Positions 16,016 through 23,832 of a DNA stretch of 33,465 nt are shown here, one piece after another; the stretch's first letter is position 1, and every line of letters starts with the position of its first letter. The notes beneath the pieces were generated by a model that searched no databases, was not told where the DNA came from, and saw only the letters and a list, made by a program, of their open reading frames with translations. The translations under genes were made by a program, and so were the position numbers. Source of the DNA: Ignavibacteriales bacterium (GTDB lineage: Bacteria; Bacteroidota; Ignavibacteria; Ignavibacteriales; Ignavibacteriaceae). The stretch is taken from the NCBI GenBank assembly GCA_016182615.1, contig JACPGF010000145.1, forward strand, positions 1 to 33,465. The letters run 5' to 3'.

Positions 16016-16507
16016 TTAAAAAGCGTTTTTAATTCGGTAAGAGACCTCGCCCGCAAGCTTTGTGCCGCCGTAAATGTCAATCGGGTTCAGGGGATGCTCC
16101 TCGTCCGCAACTTCTTTCAATTCCTTTAATGCCAGCTTAATTTTAACTATTTCTTCAGACTGGGTTGGAGCCTTTGCATGATGCTCTGCCCCGCCACCCA
16201 TTTCTTCGGGAGTGAAAAATGTTACAATCGCGAGGATCATAAGTAATGAAAACTCTGTAAATAAGGCAATCATTACCCAATTGGCACTTACCTTATGCGT
16301 GGCTTCATCCAACAGAAATTTTGGAACTATGGGAATATTATAGGCAACTGCTCCTAAACCGCGGAGACCCACGATTATAATGAGCAATGCTGCTCCCATA
16401 TACACAAGCCCTTGAACGTTGTTTGCATAATTGGGAATGAATGTATAGACCATGAAACGGCCAAATGCAGTCTTTGGACCGCTTTGATTAGTATTTTTAG
16501 CTGACAT
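16016..16507 (-). CDS. GldL/PorL-like motor protein
   Basis: A 163-residue inner-membrane protein with two helices (about 30-54 and 75-98) and a cytoplasmic C-terminal tail that is partly coiled coil (EEIVKIKLALKELKEVADEE). The second helix contains FTEFSLLMILAIVTFFTPEE. This lines up with the GldL motif T-E-A-L-x-F-x-L-S-A-F-x-P, placing Glu85 at the site of the GldL membrane glutamate that is essential for proton-driven rotation. The Pro after the helix also matches. GldL is about 200-300 residues with the same plan, so this is a short version. It is the first gene of the block and is followed 38 bases later by the one-helix GldM-like gene, exactly the L-M order of T9SS loci. GldK, normally upstream of L, is absent. 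Confidence 0.8.
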   Translation of the reverse strand: MSAKNTNQSGPKTAFGRFMVYTFIPNYANNVQGLVYMGAALLIIIVGLRGLGAVAYNIPIVPKFLLDEATHKVSANWVMIALFTEFSLLMILAIVTFFTPEEMGGGAEHHAKAPTQSEEIVKIKLALKELKEVADEEHPLNPIDIYGGTKLAGEVSYRIKNAF

Positions 16508-16775
16508 AGTAGCTCTCCTATATTACTTTGTATAATAAGTTATTAGACGCAACAAAATACATGCAACCGCCACACCGGGCGACTTTGTTTACAAACTAAA
16601 ATAAGTGGAAAAGGAATCCTGCAATCTTTACGGAGTCAAAGATACAAAGATTAATGATAAAACCGAATTAAAAATAAATTTTTTCCTGTTCCATGTTAAC
16701 CTGCACACACGATAAATAATTTACTTGAATTTTATCTTTTTTGCAAAACTTATTTATTTTTTCAATACCAGTTTA
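16508..16775 (-). promoter_or_regulatory. Intergenic region with candidate promoter for the GldLM-like block
   Basis: This 268-base AT-rich gap contains no convincing gene. On the minus strand TATCTTTG (bases 16644-16637) matches the Bacteroidota -7 box TAnnTTTG; no clear TTTG -33 box is seen at the usual distance. If used, it gives a leader of about 125 bases. It is the only plausible site for a promoter driving the downstream operon. Confidence 0.35.
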
Positions 16776-18389
16776 TTACATTGGTTTATTTGAGAACCAA
16801 TCAAAGAATTTTTCAAGTGCCACTCTTCTTTCTTCTGAAAGATAATTAAAATTTATTCCCCGGGGTGTGATTTCCCAGAATTCCTCTTGTTTTATGCTGG
16901 AAATTATCTCACGTATCTTATGTATCCGGTGCCTGGGCTCTATTTTCATATCTTCATAGATTACCCTTGCCAAATCCATACGGTTTTTCAGCAAGTAAAA
17001 ACTTGCTAATTTCGCCTGGGCTATCCGGACTCCGATAAGGGACATCTCTTTGGTTGAACTTCCTTTATCAACAGTTTCATCTAAAGGTTCATCTAATGTA
17101 AGAAATAAATGTAACAGTTCCTCAAGATTGAAAACATTTTTTTCAAATGCCATTTCGTTCACCGCGCACAAATCATGCGCAGCGGTTTCCAGTATAAATA
17201 ATACTTGGTTTTTACTTGCTTCCTGCCCGTAATACTTAAAGTAAAAAGATAACGCTTCTACCTCCTTCGGGTCATAATCAAGCAAATTTTCGGCAACAAT
17301 GCGGTAATGCTCAAGAGCATTGAAGGCAGAGCGCGGATCCTTTTCACGAATTGCAATGCGTAAATACGAATTGAAAAACTGCGAAGCACAATGCAGTGTT
17401 TCTTTATTGCCCTGTTTAACAGCCTCCACGGCAATTAATTGCGAGTTTAATAAAACACCCGATGCAACGTCGCGCAGCGACGAACGGGCATTGTTAAACA
17501 ACATCTCGTACAGTCTGAAAACTTTCCTTTCGATAAAAATCTTTTTCTTTTCGATTGTTTCGATTACAAAACGCGAATAACTCGAAAAATCCGGATCAAG
17601 ATATTCTTTCCCCGTCATTCTAAACCACACGTCGGGCATTTCAGGTTTCAGTACTGAATATGTCGAAATCATTTCCCGCAAATACGTTATACATAAAAGT
17701 GGTACTGCACGGTCGCTTTGTGCCACAGAATTAAGGGCTATATCGCCAAGGAAATTAATATCTGCAACGATTTGTTCTTTCTCTTCAATTTTCATTGCAG
17801 CATTTCCCGCGATGCCCTGTAAACGGGTATTTATCCTGTCACGGACATATCCCAAAAAGTTTTCCGGACGCAGGAAATTAAACACATACGCGAAATGTGG
17901 TAAAATGAGCAACAAACTCATAATGATCATAACAAACATGAGCGTTATGCTAAACACGGGTATATACGGCTGAGATAGCGTGTTGCTGATGAGAAGAGAA
18001 TTGATTGCCGTAATAATATATAAACCGATGACCGTTACATTGACCGGATTCTCAACAAACAATTCCATTATACCCGATGAGTACTTGTTCGCGGCTAATT
18101 GAACGATAATTGCAATTACTGTAATTTCAATACCAAGCACCGAGGTAACCAGCTCGCCTAATCCGCCAAGTGTATTTGTTAAATTACCGATATCACTATT
18201 ATATAATAGTCCAAGAATATCAATACTATATTTACTATCGGCGGCATGCTGAGTATAATGGAAAAATAAAAAATCCACCAACCGGCTAAAAAGAAAGAGA
18301 GAAAAGGATAGTGAAAACAAGAAAATTAATGGACGTATCCAGGAGGATGCTGCTGCCTTTTTATTGGAATTATCTGCTTGTCTTTTCAA
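16776..18389 (-). CDS. DUF2254-like membrane protein
   Basis: A 537-residue protein with four hydrophobic helices in the first 185 residues (about 19-40, 82-104, 115-135, 143-168) and a long helical cytoplasmic remainder. The segment LGIEITVIAIIVQLAANKYSSGIMELFVENPVNVTVIGLYIITA resembles the core of the DUF2254 family (a helix, V-x-L-Q-x-A-x-x-x-x-S-x-x-x-x-x-F, then a second helix). The function of that family is unknown. The C-terminal 300 residues are helical-repeat-like and carry no catalytic motif I recognise. It is divergent from serA and upstream of, but not closely joined to, the GldLM-like block. The start codon ATG at 18389 gives a basic N-terminus (MKRQADNSNKK). Confidence 0.68.
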   Translation of the reverse strand: MKRQADNSNKKAAASSWIRPLIFLFSLSFSLFLFSRLVDFLFFHYTQHAADSKYSIDILGLLYNSDIGNLTNTLGGLGELVTSVLGIEITVIAIIVQLAANKYSSGIMELFVENPVNVTVIGLYIITAINSLLISNTLSQPYIPVFSITLMFVMIIMSLLLILPHFAYVFNFLRPENFLGYVRDRINTRLQGIAGNAAMKIEEKEQIVADINFLGDIALNSVAQSDRAVPLLCITYLREMISTYSVLKPEMPDVWFRMTGKEYLDPDFSSYSRFVIETIEKKKIFIERKVFRLYEMLFNNARSSLRDVASGVLLNSQLIAVEAVKQGNKETLHCASQFFNSYLRIAIREKDPRSAFNALEHYRIVAENLLDYDPKEVEALSFYFKYYGQEASKNQVLFILETAAHDLCAVNEMAFEKNVFNLEELLHLFLTLDEPLDETVDKGSSTKEMSLIGVRIAQAKLASFYLLKNRMDLARVIYEDMKIEPRHRIHKIREIISSIKQEEFWEITPRGINFNYLSEERRVALEKFFDWFSNKPM

Positions 18390-18635
18390 TGGTCAATACT
18401 TCTTCAAAATCAAAAAAATAATTACTTACGGTGGTGCCCGGAAAAACCTTAAACAATTTCGATGCATTCCCTGTTTACCTGATAATCACAGCAAATATTA
18501 CCATGAAGATATACTTTTCAAAACTAATTCACAAATGCTTCTAACTTGTTAAGTTTGCCGTTGATAATGCATTCCGTAATTTACTTATTATAATAATTAT
18601 TTTTTTGACACACGAATAATATTTTTGGAGCCTGT
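18390..18635. other. Divergent intergenic region, no gene seen
   Basis: About 246 AT-rich bases lie between the DUF2254-like gene and serA. A short open frame crosses it, but with no family features or credible start. It should hold the two divergent promoters; I could not assign them. GGAG at 18627-18630, a few bases before the serA ATG, is a usable ribosome-binding site. Confidence 0.5.
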
Positions 18636-19826
18636 ATGAAAGTTACCGTATTAATTGCCGACAAATTCCCCAGCCGCTATGTAGAGATGCTGCAAAAAAT
18701 GGATCTCGAGGTTATCTATGATCCGAAGTTGGGCGAAAACGATTTGCCCGACGCCGCTGAAAATGTTGATATTATAGTAGTGCGGAGTACTAAAGTTAAT
18801 GCCGAAACCATTCAGAAAGCAAAAAGTCTTAACCTTATTATCCGTGCAGGCGCGGGTGTTAATAATATTAATATCGCTGCTGCAAACCAAAAAGGTGTTT
18901 ACGTGGCTAACTGCCCGGGAATGAATTCGGTTGCAGTTGCGGAACTTGCCATGGGGCTGATGCTCTCGCTCGATCGTCGAATCCCTGATAACGTTATCGA
19001 CTTCAGGAAAGGCGTATGGAACAAGGGTGAATATTCAAAGGCTGAAGGACTTCTCGGCAAAACACTCGGGATAATCGGTGTTGGTGCAATCGGTCGGGAA
19101 GTGGCAAAACGCGCTATTTCTTTTGGTATGAATGTTTACGGTAAAGATATTTCGCGTATAGAAGGTGAAATGATTAAGGATTTTTCCGAAATGGACAAGC
19201 TGCTGCCCCTGTGCGACATCCTGACTATACACTTACCGTTAACACCCGAAACGAGAGGCTTGTTCAATAAAGAAATGTTTAAATATGTAAAACCGGGTGC
19301 GTTTATCATCAACACCGCGCGGGCTGAAATTATTGATGAAGATGCTTTGCTCGAAGCAATTCAGGAAAAGGGCATTCGCTGCGCGTTTGATGTGTTTGCC
19401 GGTGAACCCGAGGGAAAAGCCGGTTCGGTATCTTCAAGGCTGCAGGAGAATCCAAACGTGTATGTTACCCATCATATTGGCGCTTCAACAGAACAGGCAC
19501 AGAATGCCGTTGCAGAAGAGACAGTCCGTATTATTAAAGATTTTATCAACAGCGGAGTTATTGCACACTGGGTAAACAGGGCAAAAACTACCGATGCTCA
19601 CTTCCAGTTGGTTGTTAAGCATTTTGACAAACCGGGCGTGCTTGCTTCTATATTAGAAGTAATCAGGGATGCCGATATTAACATCGAAGAAATAGAAAAT
19701 GTTATTTTTGATGGCGGTATCGCCGCTTCATGTACCATGAAATTGAAATCGGCCGTCCCTACCGACAAACTGCAGGCTATTAAAGAAAATCCAAACGTCC
19801 TCAGCGTTTCACATGTTAAACTTTAA
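18636..19826 (+). CDS. serA: D-3-phosphoglycerate dehydrogenase
   Basis: Oxidises 3-phosphoglycerate to 3-phosphohydroxypyruvate, the first step of serine synthesis. The NAD-binding motif IGVGAIGREVAKRA (147-160) lies in the nucleotide-binding domain. Catalytic residues are in place: Arg229 (NTARAEIIDE; most relatives have RG rather than RA), Glu257 (FDVFAGEP) and His280 (VTHHIGASTEQAQ). A C-terminal ACT domain (about 322-396; FDKPGVLASILEVIRDADIN, then IEEIEN) suggests feedback control by serine. At 396 aa it is the short type with an ACT domain but without the intervening domain of the long form. It is monocistronic with its own terminator. Some relatives act on other 2-hydroxyacids, but the ACT domain favours SerA. 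Confidence 0.92.
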   Translation: MKVTVLIADKFPSRYVEMLQKMDLEVIYDPKLGENDLPDAAENVDIIVVRSTKVNAETIQKAKSLNLIIRAGAGVNNINIAAANQKGVYVANCPGMNSVAVAELAMGLMLSLDRRIPDNVIDFRKGVWNKGEYSKAEGLLGKTLGIIGVGAIGREVAKRAISFGMNVYGKDISRIEGEMIKDFSEMDKLLPLCDILTIHLPLTPETRGLFNKEMFKYVKPGAFIINTARAEIIDEDALLEAIQEKGIRCAFDVFAGEPEGKAGSVSSRLQENPNVYVTHHIGASTEQAQNAVAEETVRIIKDFINSGVIAHWVNRAKTTDAHFQLVVKHFDKPGVLASILEVIRDADINIEEIENVIFDGGIAASCTMKLKSAVPTDKLQAIKENPNVLSVSHVKL

Positions 19827-19846
19827 CAAGTTTAAAAATTGATCAT

Positions 19847-19881
19847 ACGGGACAATTTGTAAAAGCTGTCCCGTTTTTTTA
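19847..19881 (+). terminator. Rho-independent terminator of serA
   Basis: ACGGGACA (19847-19854) pairs perfectly with TGTCCCGT (19867-19874), followed by seven T. It begins 20 bases after the serA stop. Confidence 0.92.
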
Positions 19882-19993
19882 TACGTATATTTTTGAACTA
19901 TTACTCTCCCAGCGGCGGCAGCTAAAAAAATCACCCTCAACATAAAAAAAACACGCGATCCCTTGTGAGATTATCAATTTTCATGCGAATAAT

Positions 19994-20008
19994 TAACTCA
20001 TGTTACGC
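19994..20008 (+). repeat. Left terminal inverted repeat of the IS
   Basis: TAACTCATGTTACGC, identical to the reverse complement of 21148-21162. Confidence 0.88.
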
Positions 20009-20021
20009 GAAACAGGTAAAA

Positions 20022-21136
20022 ATGGTTAAATTGCGGTGTTCAAAAAAAGTGAGTCAAGAGATGCGAAATGCGATGCTTGATTTATATGCTGAATACCTCA
20101 TCAATTCATTTTCCTATACAACAGCAACTGGCTTATCGGAGTTAACCAATGGCACCATTAGCCATGACCGGGTAAGCCGCTTCCTCAACGGCGATCTCTG
20201 TACAGGGAAAATGCTCTGGAAAATAATTAAACCCATCATCCGGGAAATAAAAGCGAAGATGGCTTCGTAGTCTTTGATGATACCATAAAAGAGAAACCCT
20301 ACACTGACGAAAATGAAATTGTTACCTGGCATTATGATCATAGCAAGAGCCGCAGCATAAAGGGAATCAACATTGTGAATGCCTTATATGTAAATGACAA
20401 GGGATGTCTTCCGGTTAATTACGACATAATCAGAAAGACAAAGATTGTTGTTGATGAAAAGACCGGGAAAGAAAAGCGGATCAGTGAAGAGACCAAGAAT
20501 GAAAAATACAGGAGAATGCTTAGTCAAATAGTAAAAAACGGAATTAAATTCCGCTATGTACTCAATGACATCTGGTATGCATCAGCAGAGAACGTGATCT
20601 TTGTAAAAAAAACGATCAAAAAAGATTTTATTATGCCTGTTAAGTCGAATCGGAAAGCAGCTTTAACCCGAGCAGCCCAACGCGAGAAACGATTCGTTAG
20701 TGTTTCAACACTTACCCTCAAGGAAGGAACCGTGCAAGAGGTTTATTTGGAAGATGTATCATTTCCCATAACACTCTGCAAACAGGTCTTCAAGAACGAA
20801 GATGGCACCACCGGCGAACTTTACTTGGTGAGCAGTAATAGGAACATAACGTATGAAAAGATGACAGAATTCTACAAGAGACGGTGGAAAATTGAAGAGT
20901 TACATAAATCGTTGAAGAATAATGTTTCTTTGGCAAAGTCTCAGACAAGGGTAGAGCGAACACAGCGGAATCATATATTTGCCTGTATGTACGCGTTTAT
21001 CAAATTGGAACTGCTGAAGATGAAAACGCATCTGAATCATTCTGCTATAAAAGCAAGCATTTATGCCAAGGCAGTTAAAGTGGCTTTTGAGGAGTTACAC
21101 TGTATGAACGGCCTGCATATTTCCCTGGCCCGCTAA
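20022..21136 (+). pseudogene. IS4-type transposase, interrupted by a -1 frameshift
   Basis: A DDE transposase in two frames. The first part (ATG at 20022, stop TAG at 20268) holds the N-terminal helical domain, with LDLYAEYLINSFSYTTATGL and the region SHDRVSRFLNGDL. The frame then moves by -1 within the run of four A at 20249-20252. The second frame reads on as SEDGFVVFDDTIKEKPYTDENE, with the first catalytic Asp. The second Asp is in YVLNDIWYAS. YKRRWKIEELHKSLK matches the YREK signature Y-2-R-3-E-6-K of the IS4 superfamily exactly, giving the catalytic Glu. Restoring one A joins the two frames seamlessly. Upstream of 20022 the frame is open into the terminal repeat, but ATG 20022 is the first start clearly inside the element. 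This is either a one-base loss or a programmed shift. Confidence 0.85.
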
Positions 21137-21147
21137 TTTATGCTTTT

Positions 21148-21162
21148 GCGTAACATGAGTTA
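21148..21162 (-). repeat. Right terminal inverted repeat of the IS
   Basis: Read on the minus strand it is TAACTCATGTTACGC, identical to the left end. Confidence 0.88.
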
Positions 21163-21325
21163 TTTAATTGAAGTCCACTTAAATTTCACGTGACCCCTCT
21201 CCTGCCCGTCATCATCAAAGAATTTTACCGCCACTTGATAGGTGCCCGCGGTTTGAAAAGTGTTTGTGGTTAACATTGATGTCGTTGACCTCTCAGCATT
21301 AAAATGTTGCCGTCATAGCTAAAAT
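21160..21325 (-). pseudogene. PKD-domain remnant truncated by the IS
   Basis: On the minus strand bases 21286-21163 read a PKD-like tail (TTNTFQTAGTYQVAVKFFDD, then DGQERGHVKFKW), ending in a TAA formed at the IS terminus. Just upstream, a different frame reads DFSYDGN, the usual start of the same PKD strand. The gene has therefore also suffered a frameshift. PKD domains are common in T9SS-exported surface proteins. I could not find the matching remainder on the other side of the IS. Confidence 0.55.
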
Positions 21326-21447
21326 CTCATTCACATCGCGGTGTAAACCCGCCACCCTGATAAGCATTGTCATGACTGGACATACCACTAAAAGTTACCA
21401 TGCCTGAATGAGAATTGTTCAATCAAACTATTGTGACTAAAAGTTGG

Positions 21448-21639
21448 TCACTTTCCATCCGGGGCAACCAGGCGCATCGGGTTATTAAAACAATTGTTGT
21501 ACGGGCTTACTTCCGGTGCCTTTATCGCCATAGGATCCACTTGCAGCCAGTTTACCTGCCTGGTTGGCAGGCGGGCTATGCGGCGGGCACCGAAATTGCC
21601 GTAGTTGTTTTCAAATGAACGTAGCTTGATTCGCTCCAC
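21448..21639 (-). pseudogene. Rhs/YD-protein core fragment (fragment D)
   Basis: A 63-codon fragment whose end reads WLQVDPMAIKAPEVSPYNNC, then FNNPMRLVAPDGK. This is the conserved hyper-variable-junction motif of Rhs-family proteins (VDP-x-A...SPYNYC-x-NNP-x-x-x-x-DPDG). Before it, NFGARRIARLPTRQVN replaces the usual FGARxYDPxxGRWLQVDP. The replacement is encoded by a palindromic repeat (21555-21575) that has inserted near the conserved Tyr-Asp-Pro. The fragment has no start codon other than GTG and no toxin domain after it. It differs in subtype from fragments A, B and C. Confidence 0.65.
21555..21575. repeat. Short palindromic repeat, CCTGCCYG...CAGGCGGG family, copy 1
   Basis: CCTGCCTG-gttgg-CAGGCGGG, an imperfect hairpin. 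The same outer sequences occur at 23435-23461 (reverse orientation) and 23602-23623. Here it lies within an Rhs fragment and contributes codons in frame. Confidence 0.65.
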
Positions 21640-21715
21640 CTAAATTTCAGGTGAACCGTTACTATTCAACCGGTTTAGTTTTTACTTTTTTTTATGTGGG
21701 CATAGCGGGTATGTG

Positions 21716-21744
21716 AAAAAGCCGCCCATTGCTGAGGCGGCTTT
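21716..21744 (-). terminator. Terminator of the T9SS-sorted repeat protein gene
   Basis: AAAGCCGCC (21718-21726) pairs with GGCGGCTTT (21736-21744) around a 9-base loop. On the minus strand the hairpin is followed by further T (GGCGGCTTTTTCAC). It starts about 12 bases after the stop at 21756. Confidence 0.88.
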
Positions 21745-21755
21745 CCGAAATTATT

Positions 21756-23332
21756 CTATTTAAGCAAGAGTAATTTTTTAACTGACCGGCATTTTTCAGT
21801 TTTTAGCTCATAAAAATAGACACCCGATACTATATTCCCGGCATTCCAAGTAACCATATGGTTACCTGCTCCCTTTTCTTCATTTAAGAGAACAGCCACT
21901 TGCTGACCAAGCTGATTATAGATACTTAACGAAACAGCCGCCTTTTCCGGCAGTGTAAAATTTATCGTGGTACTTGGGTTAAACGGGTTTGGATAGTTTT
22001 GCAACAGCATAAAGCTCCCTGGACTATTCCTGCTTCAGCACCGTTAACTGAAGTATATGTGATGGTTACATGAGTGGCATAAAAGTGCAAATAGGAAGTC
22101 ATGTTATTATAGTACATGAAAATTTCCCCTTCTGATGAAATCCATGCATAATTCCATCTATAACTTTCACCATGAATTGCATTCCCATTATTATCATAGG
22201 TGTATGTATTTTTGAAATAATTTCGCCATGTATTATTTTTCCATTCTTCATAGATGGAAACTATCATATTTCCGTTATTATCATAGGTGTATGTATCTCT
22301 GGAACCATTTACCCATGAATTAGCACTCCAATATGCATAGAGGCCGCTTAATATATTCCCTCTACTATTATAGGAGTATGTAACTCTGGAATTTTTTACC
22401 CAGGCATTATTTGTCCATTGCTCCTCGATGTCGGTTAACATATTTCCGCCAATATCATAGGCGTATGTATATTTTAAAAAATTTTCCCATGTATTATTTG
22501 TCCAACGTTCATAGATGTAAGTTAACCTATTCCTGTTATTATCATAGGTGTATGTAGATCTGGATAAATTTATCCAAGAATTATTTTTCGATCCTTCAAG
22601 GAGATAGGTATTCACATTCCCATTATTATCATAAGTGTATGTTGATCTGTAACCAGTTTCCCATGCATTATTTGTCCATAGTTCCCAGCTCCGGGTTAAG
22701 ATATTCCCATTATTATAATAGGTGTATGCATATCTTTCAAAATTCACCCATGCATTATTTGTCCATTGTTCTCCGAGATGGATTAACCTATTCCCGTTAT
22801 TATCATAAGTGGATGTATATCTTAAACCACTTACCCATGAATTATTGAACCATTCTTCCCCAAGTTCGGTTACCACATTCCCATTATTATCATAGACGTA
22901 TGTAGCTCTGGATTTATTTAACCAAGCATTATTTGTCCATTCTTCAAAGAGCTGGGATAACATATTCCCTTTATTATCATAGGTGTATGTTACTCTGGAA
23001 GAATTTCCCCATGCATTATTTTCCCATAGTTCAGAGAGTCTGGTTAACACATTTCTGTTATTATCGTAGGTGTATGTAGCCCTGATATAATCATTTATAA
23101 TGGTTTGAAACGGTAAATAGATGACTGAGTTTAAACCCTTTGGTTTATTAAGATTATCCGGGTTTTTACCAAACAGTAATTTCCCATCAAAGTAGCGGGG
23201 ATGGAAGATGGAATCTTTTTCATCTGTATGCGGTTTAAGGCCCGGCAATAAATGGTGCTGCCCGGGAATAGTAATTTGCGCGTTAACCGCCAACACGAAA
23301 AACAAAATAAAGAAAACTAAAAAAAATTTCAT
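21756..23332 (-). pseudogene. Secreted protein of eleven 29-residue YD-like repeats with a T9SS sorting domain; -1 frameshift
   Basis: The first frame (23332 down to 21962) has a signal peptide (MKFFLVFFILFFVLAVNAQ), about 65 unique residues, then eleven contiguous 29-residue repeats (residues 85-403). The consensus is TYTYDNNGNxLTxLxExW followed by TNNAWxNxSR. The YTYDNNGN core resembles YD/Rhs repeats. The second frame (22010 down to 21756) encodes the T9SS C-terminal domain: LLQNYPNPFNPSTTINFTL, SLSIYNQLGQQV, GVYFYELKT and a Lys/Leu-rich end. The frames differ by -1, and the switch must lie between 22018 and 22040; adding one A in GGAAT (to read AGNSPGSFMLLQNYPNP) restores a continuous protein. 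In its intact form it would be exported through the outer membrane by T9SS and anchored or released. Confidence 0.82.
22124..23080 (-). repeat. Tandem 87-bp repeats (11 copies) encoding the 29-residue units
   Basis: The unit recurs every 87 bases, with most conservation in the stretch encoding YDNNGN (TATTATCATAGGTGTATGTA on the plus strand) and in that encoding TNNAW. Units have diverged in between but lengths are exact, implying in-frame expansion by unequal exchange followed by drift. Confidence 0.85.
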
Positions 23333-23406
23333 AAAGCTTCCTGTGAAAATGAATTACTCATTACTACTATCTTTTTTTTTAGTTAAAAAAATAACCATAC
23401 TCCTTA

Positions 23407-23651
23407 ACAATTGTCTGAACCTTCATTCGCAGAACCCGCCTGAATGCCAACGGCGGGCAGGTTAGCAGGATTTTCAGGATGATTTTTCGCTGTTGTATTG
23501 CTATCGATAGTACAGGTTCAGCACCATTAACTTTAATAAAAACGTCTTTTTTACCATACTATTAGTATACAAACCCTTTTTCAATCCTGTTAATCCTTTA
23601 ACCTGCCCGTCCGGTCAGGCGGGTCCTGAGAATCCTGGTTCGGACAATTAT
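23407..23651. repeat. Inverted-repeat element with nested palindromes (MITE-like)
   Basis: The left arm (23407-23487) and the reverse complement of the right arm (23575-23651) share an outer 15-mer (ACAATTGTCTGAACC versus ATAATTGTCCGAACC), a central palindrome of the CCTGCC...CAGGCGGG family (23435-23461 and 23602-23623), and an inner GGTTA-x-AGGAT-x-CAGGAT block. About 87 unrelated AT-rich bases lie between the arms. No coding capacity is seen. It may be a non-autonomous mobile repeat or two copies of an interspersed repeat in opposite orientation. Confidence 0.68.
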
Positions 23652-23686
23652 TTGGTCCGCACCGTAGAAGATACCGAGGTCGGCGT

Positions 23687-23712
23687 TCCGTCAATTCAGC
23701 CAGCTAAATTCC
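23687..23712. repeat. Palindromic insertion (type a) in Rhs fragment C
   Basis: It contains AATTCAGC-ca-GCTAAATT, 7 of 8 pairs, and is absent from the intact copy (25466-25690) and from fragment B. Confidence 0.55.
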
Positions 23713-23724
23713 CATACGTACACG

Positions 23725-23746
23725 TGGCAAAGCCATTCCTTTGGAA
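23725..23746. repeat. Palindromic insertion (type b) in Rhs fragment C
   Basis: 22 bases beginning TGGCAAAGCCATTCCTTTGG, absent from the intact copy. An identical insertion lies at the same site in fragment B (27774-27795). CAAAG pairs with CTTTG. Confidence 0.68.
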
Positions 23747-23813
23747 GAAGTTATACAGCCCAGTCTGCTCGTCAAACTCTTGGCCCGTAAAGCGGTACTT
23801 CGGGTTTTGCGAA

Positions 23814-23832
23814 ACCTACCTGCTGTAGGTAA
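23814..23832. repeat. Palindromic insertion (type c) in Rhs fragment C
   Basis: 19 bases whose core ACCTAC-CTGCT-GTAGGT is a perfect 6-bp stem. It is absent from the intact copy, and the same insertion lies at the same site in fragment B (27863-27881). Confidence 0.68.

Larger units (their letters stand above)
19994..21162 (+). mobile_element. IS4-superfamily (YREK-type) insertion sequence, about 1.17 kb
   Basis: The element is bounded by perfect 15-base terminal inverted repeats, TAACTCATGTTACGC, at 19994-20008 and in reverse at 21148-21162. The match continues imperfectly inward (GAAAC versus AAAAG). It contains one transposase gene filling almost the whole space. No clear target-site duplication is visible (left flank GAATAAT, right flank TTTAATTG), so it may be old or one flank may have been rearranged. 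The right end sits inside a PKD-domain remnant. The transposase is frameshifted, so this copy is probably inactive unless the shift is programmed. Confidence 0.88.

Noticed and set aside
18364-18552. Plus-strand 62-codon frame upstream of serA
   Set aside because: It overlaps the start of the DUF2254-like gene and the promoter gap; composition is not protein-like.
18605-18627. TTGACA and TATTTTTG just before serA as a promoter
   Set aside because: The boxes are too close together (spacing far below normal) and the second overlaps the ribosome-binding site; a leader of a few bases would be needed.
19985-21170. Target-site duplication of the IS
   Set aside because: The bases next to the two terminal repeats (GAATAAT and TTTAATTG) do not match convincingly.
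22124-23080. Eleven regularly spaced repeats considered as a CRISPR array
   Set aside because: The unit is an 87-bp coding repeat with partly conserved spacers that translate to a 29-residue protein unit; there are no identical repeats with unique spacers.
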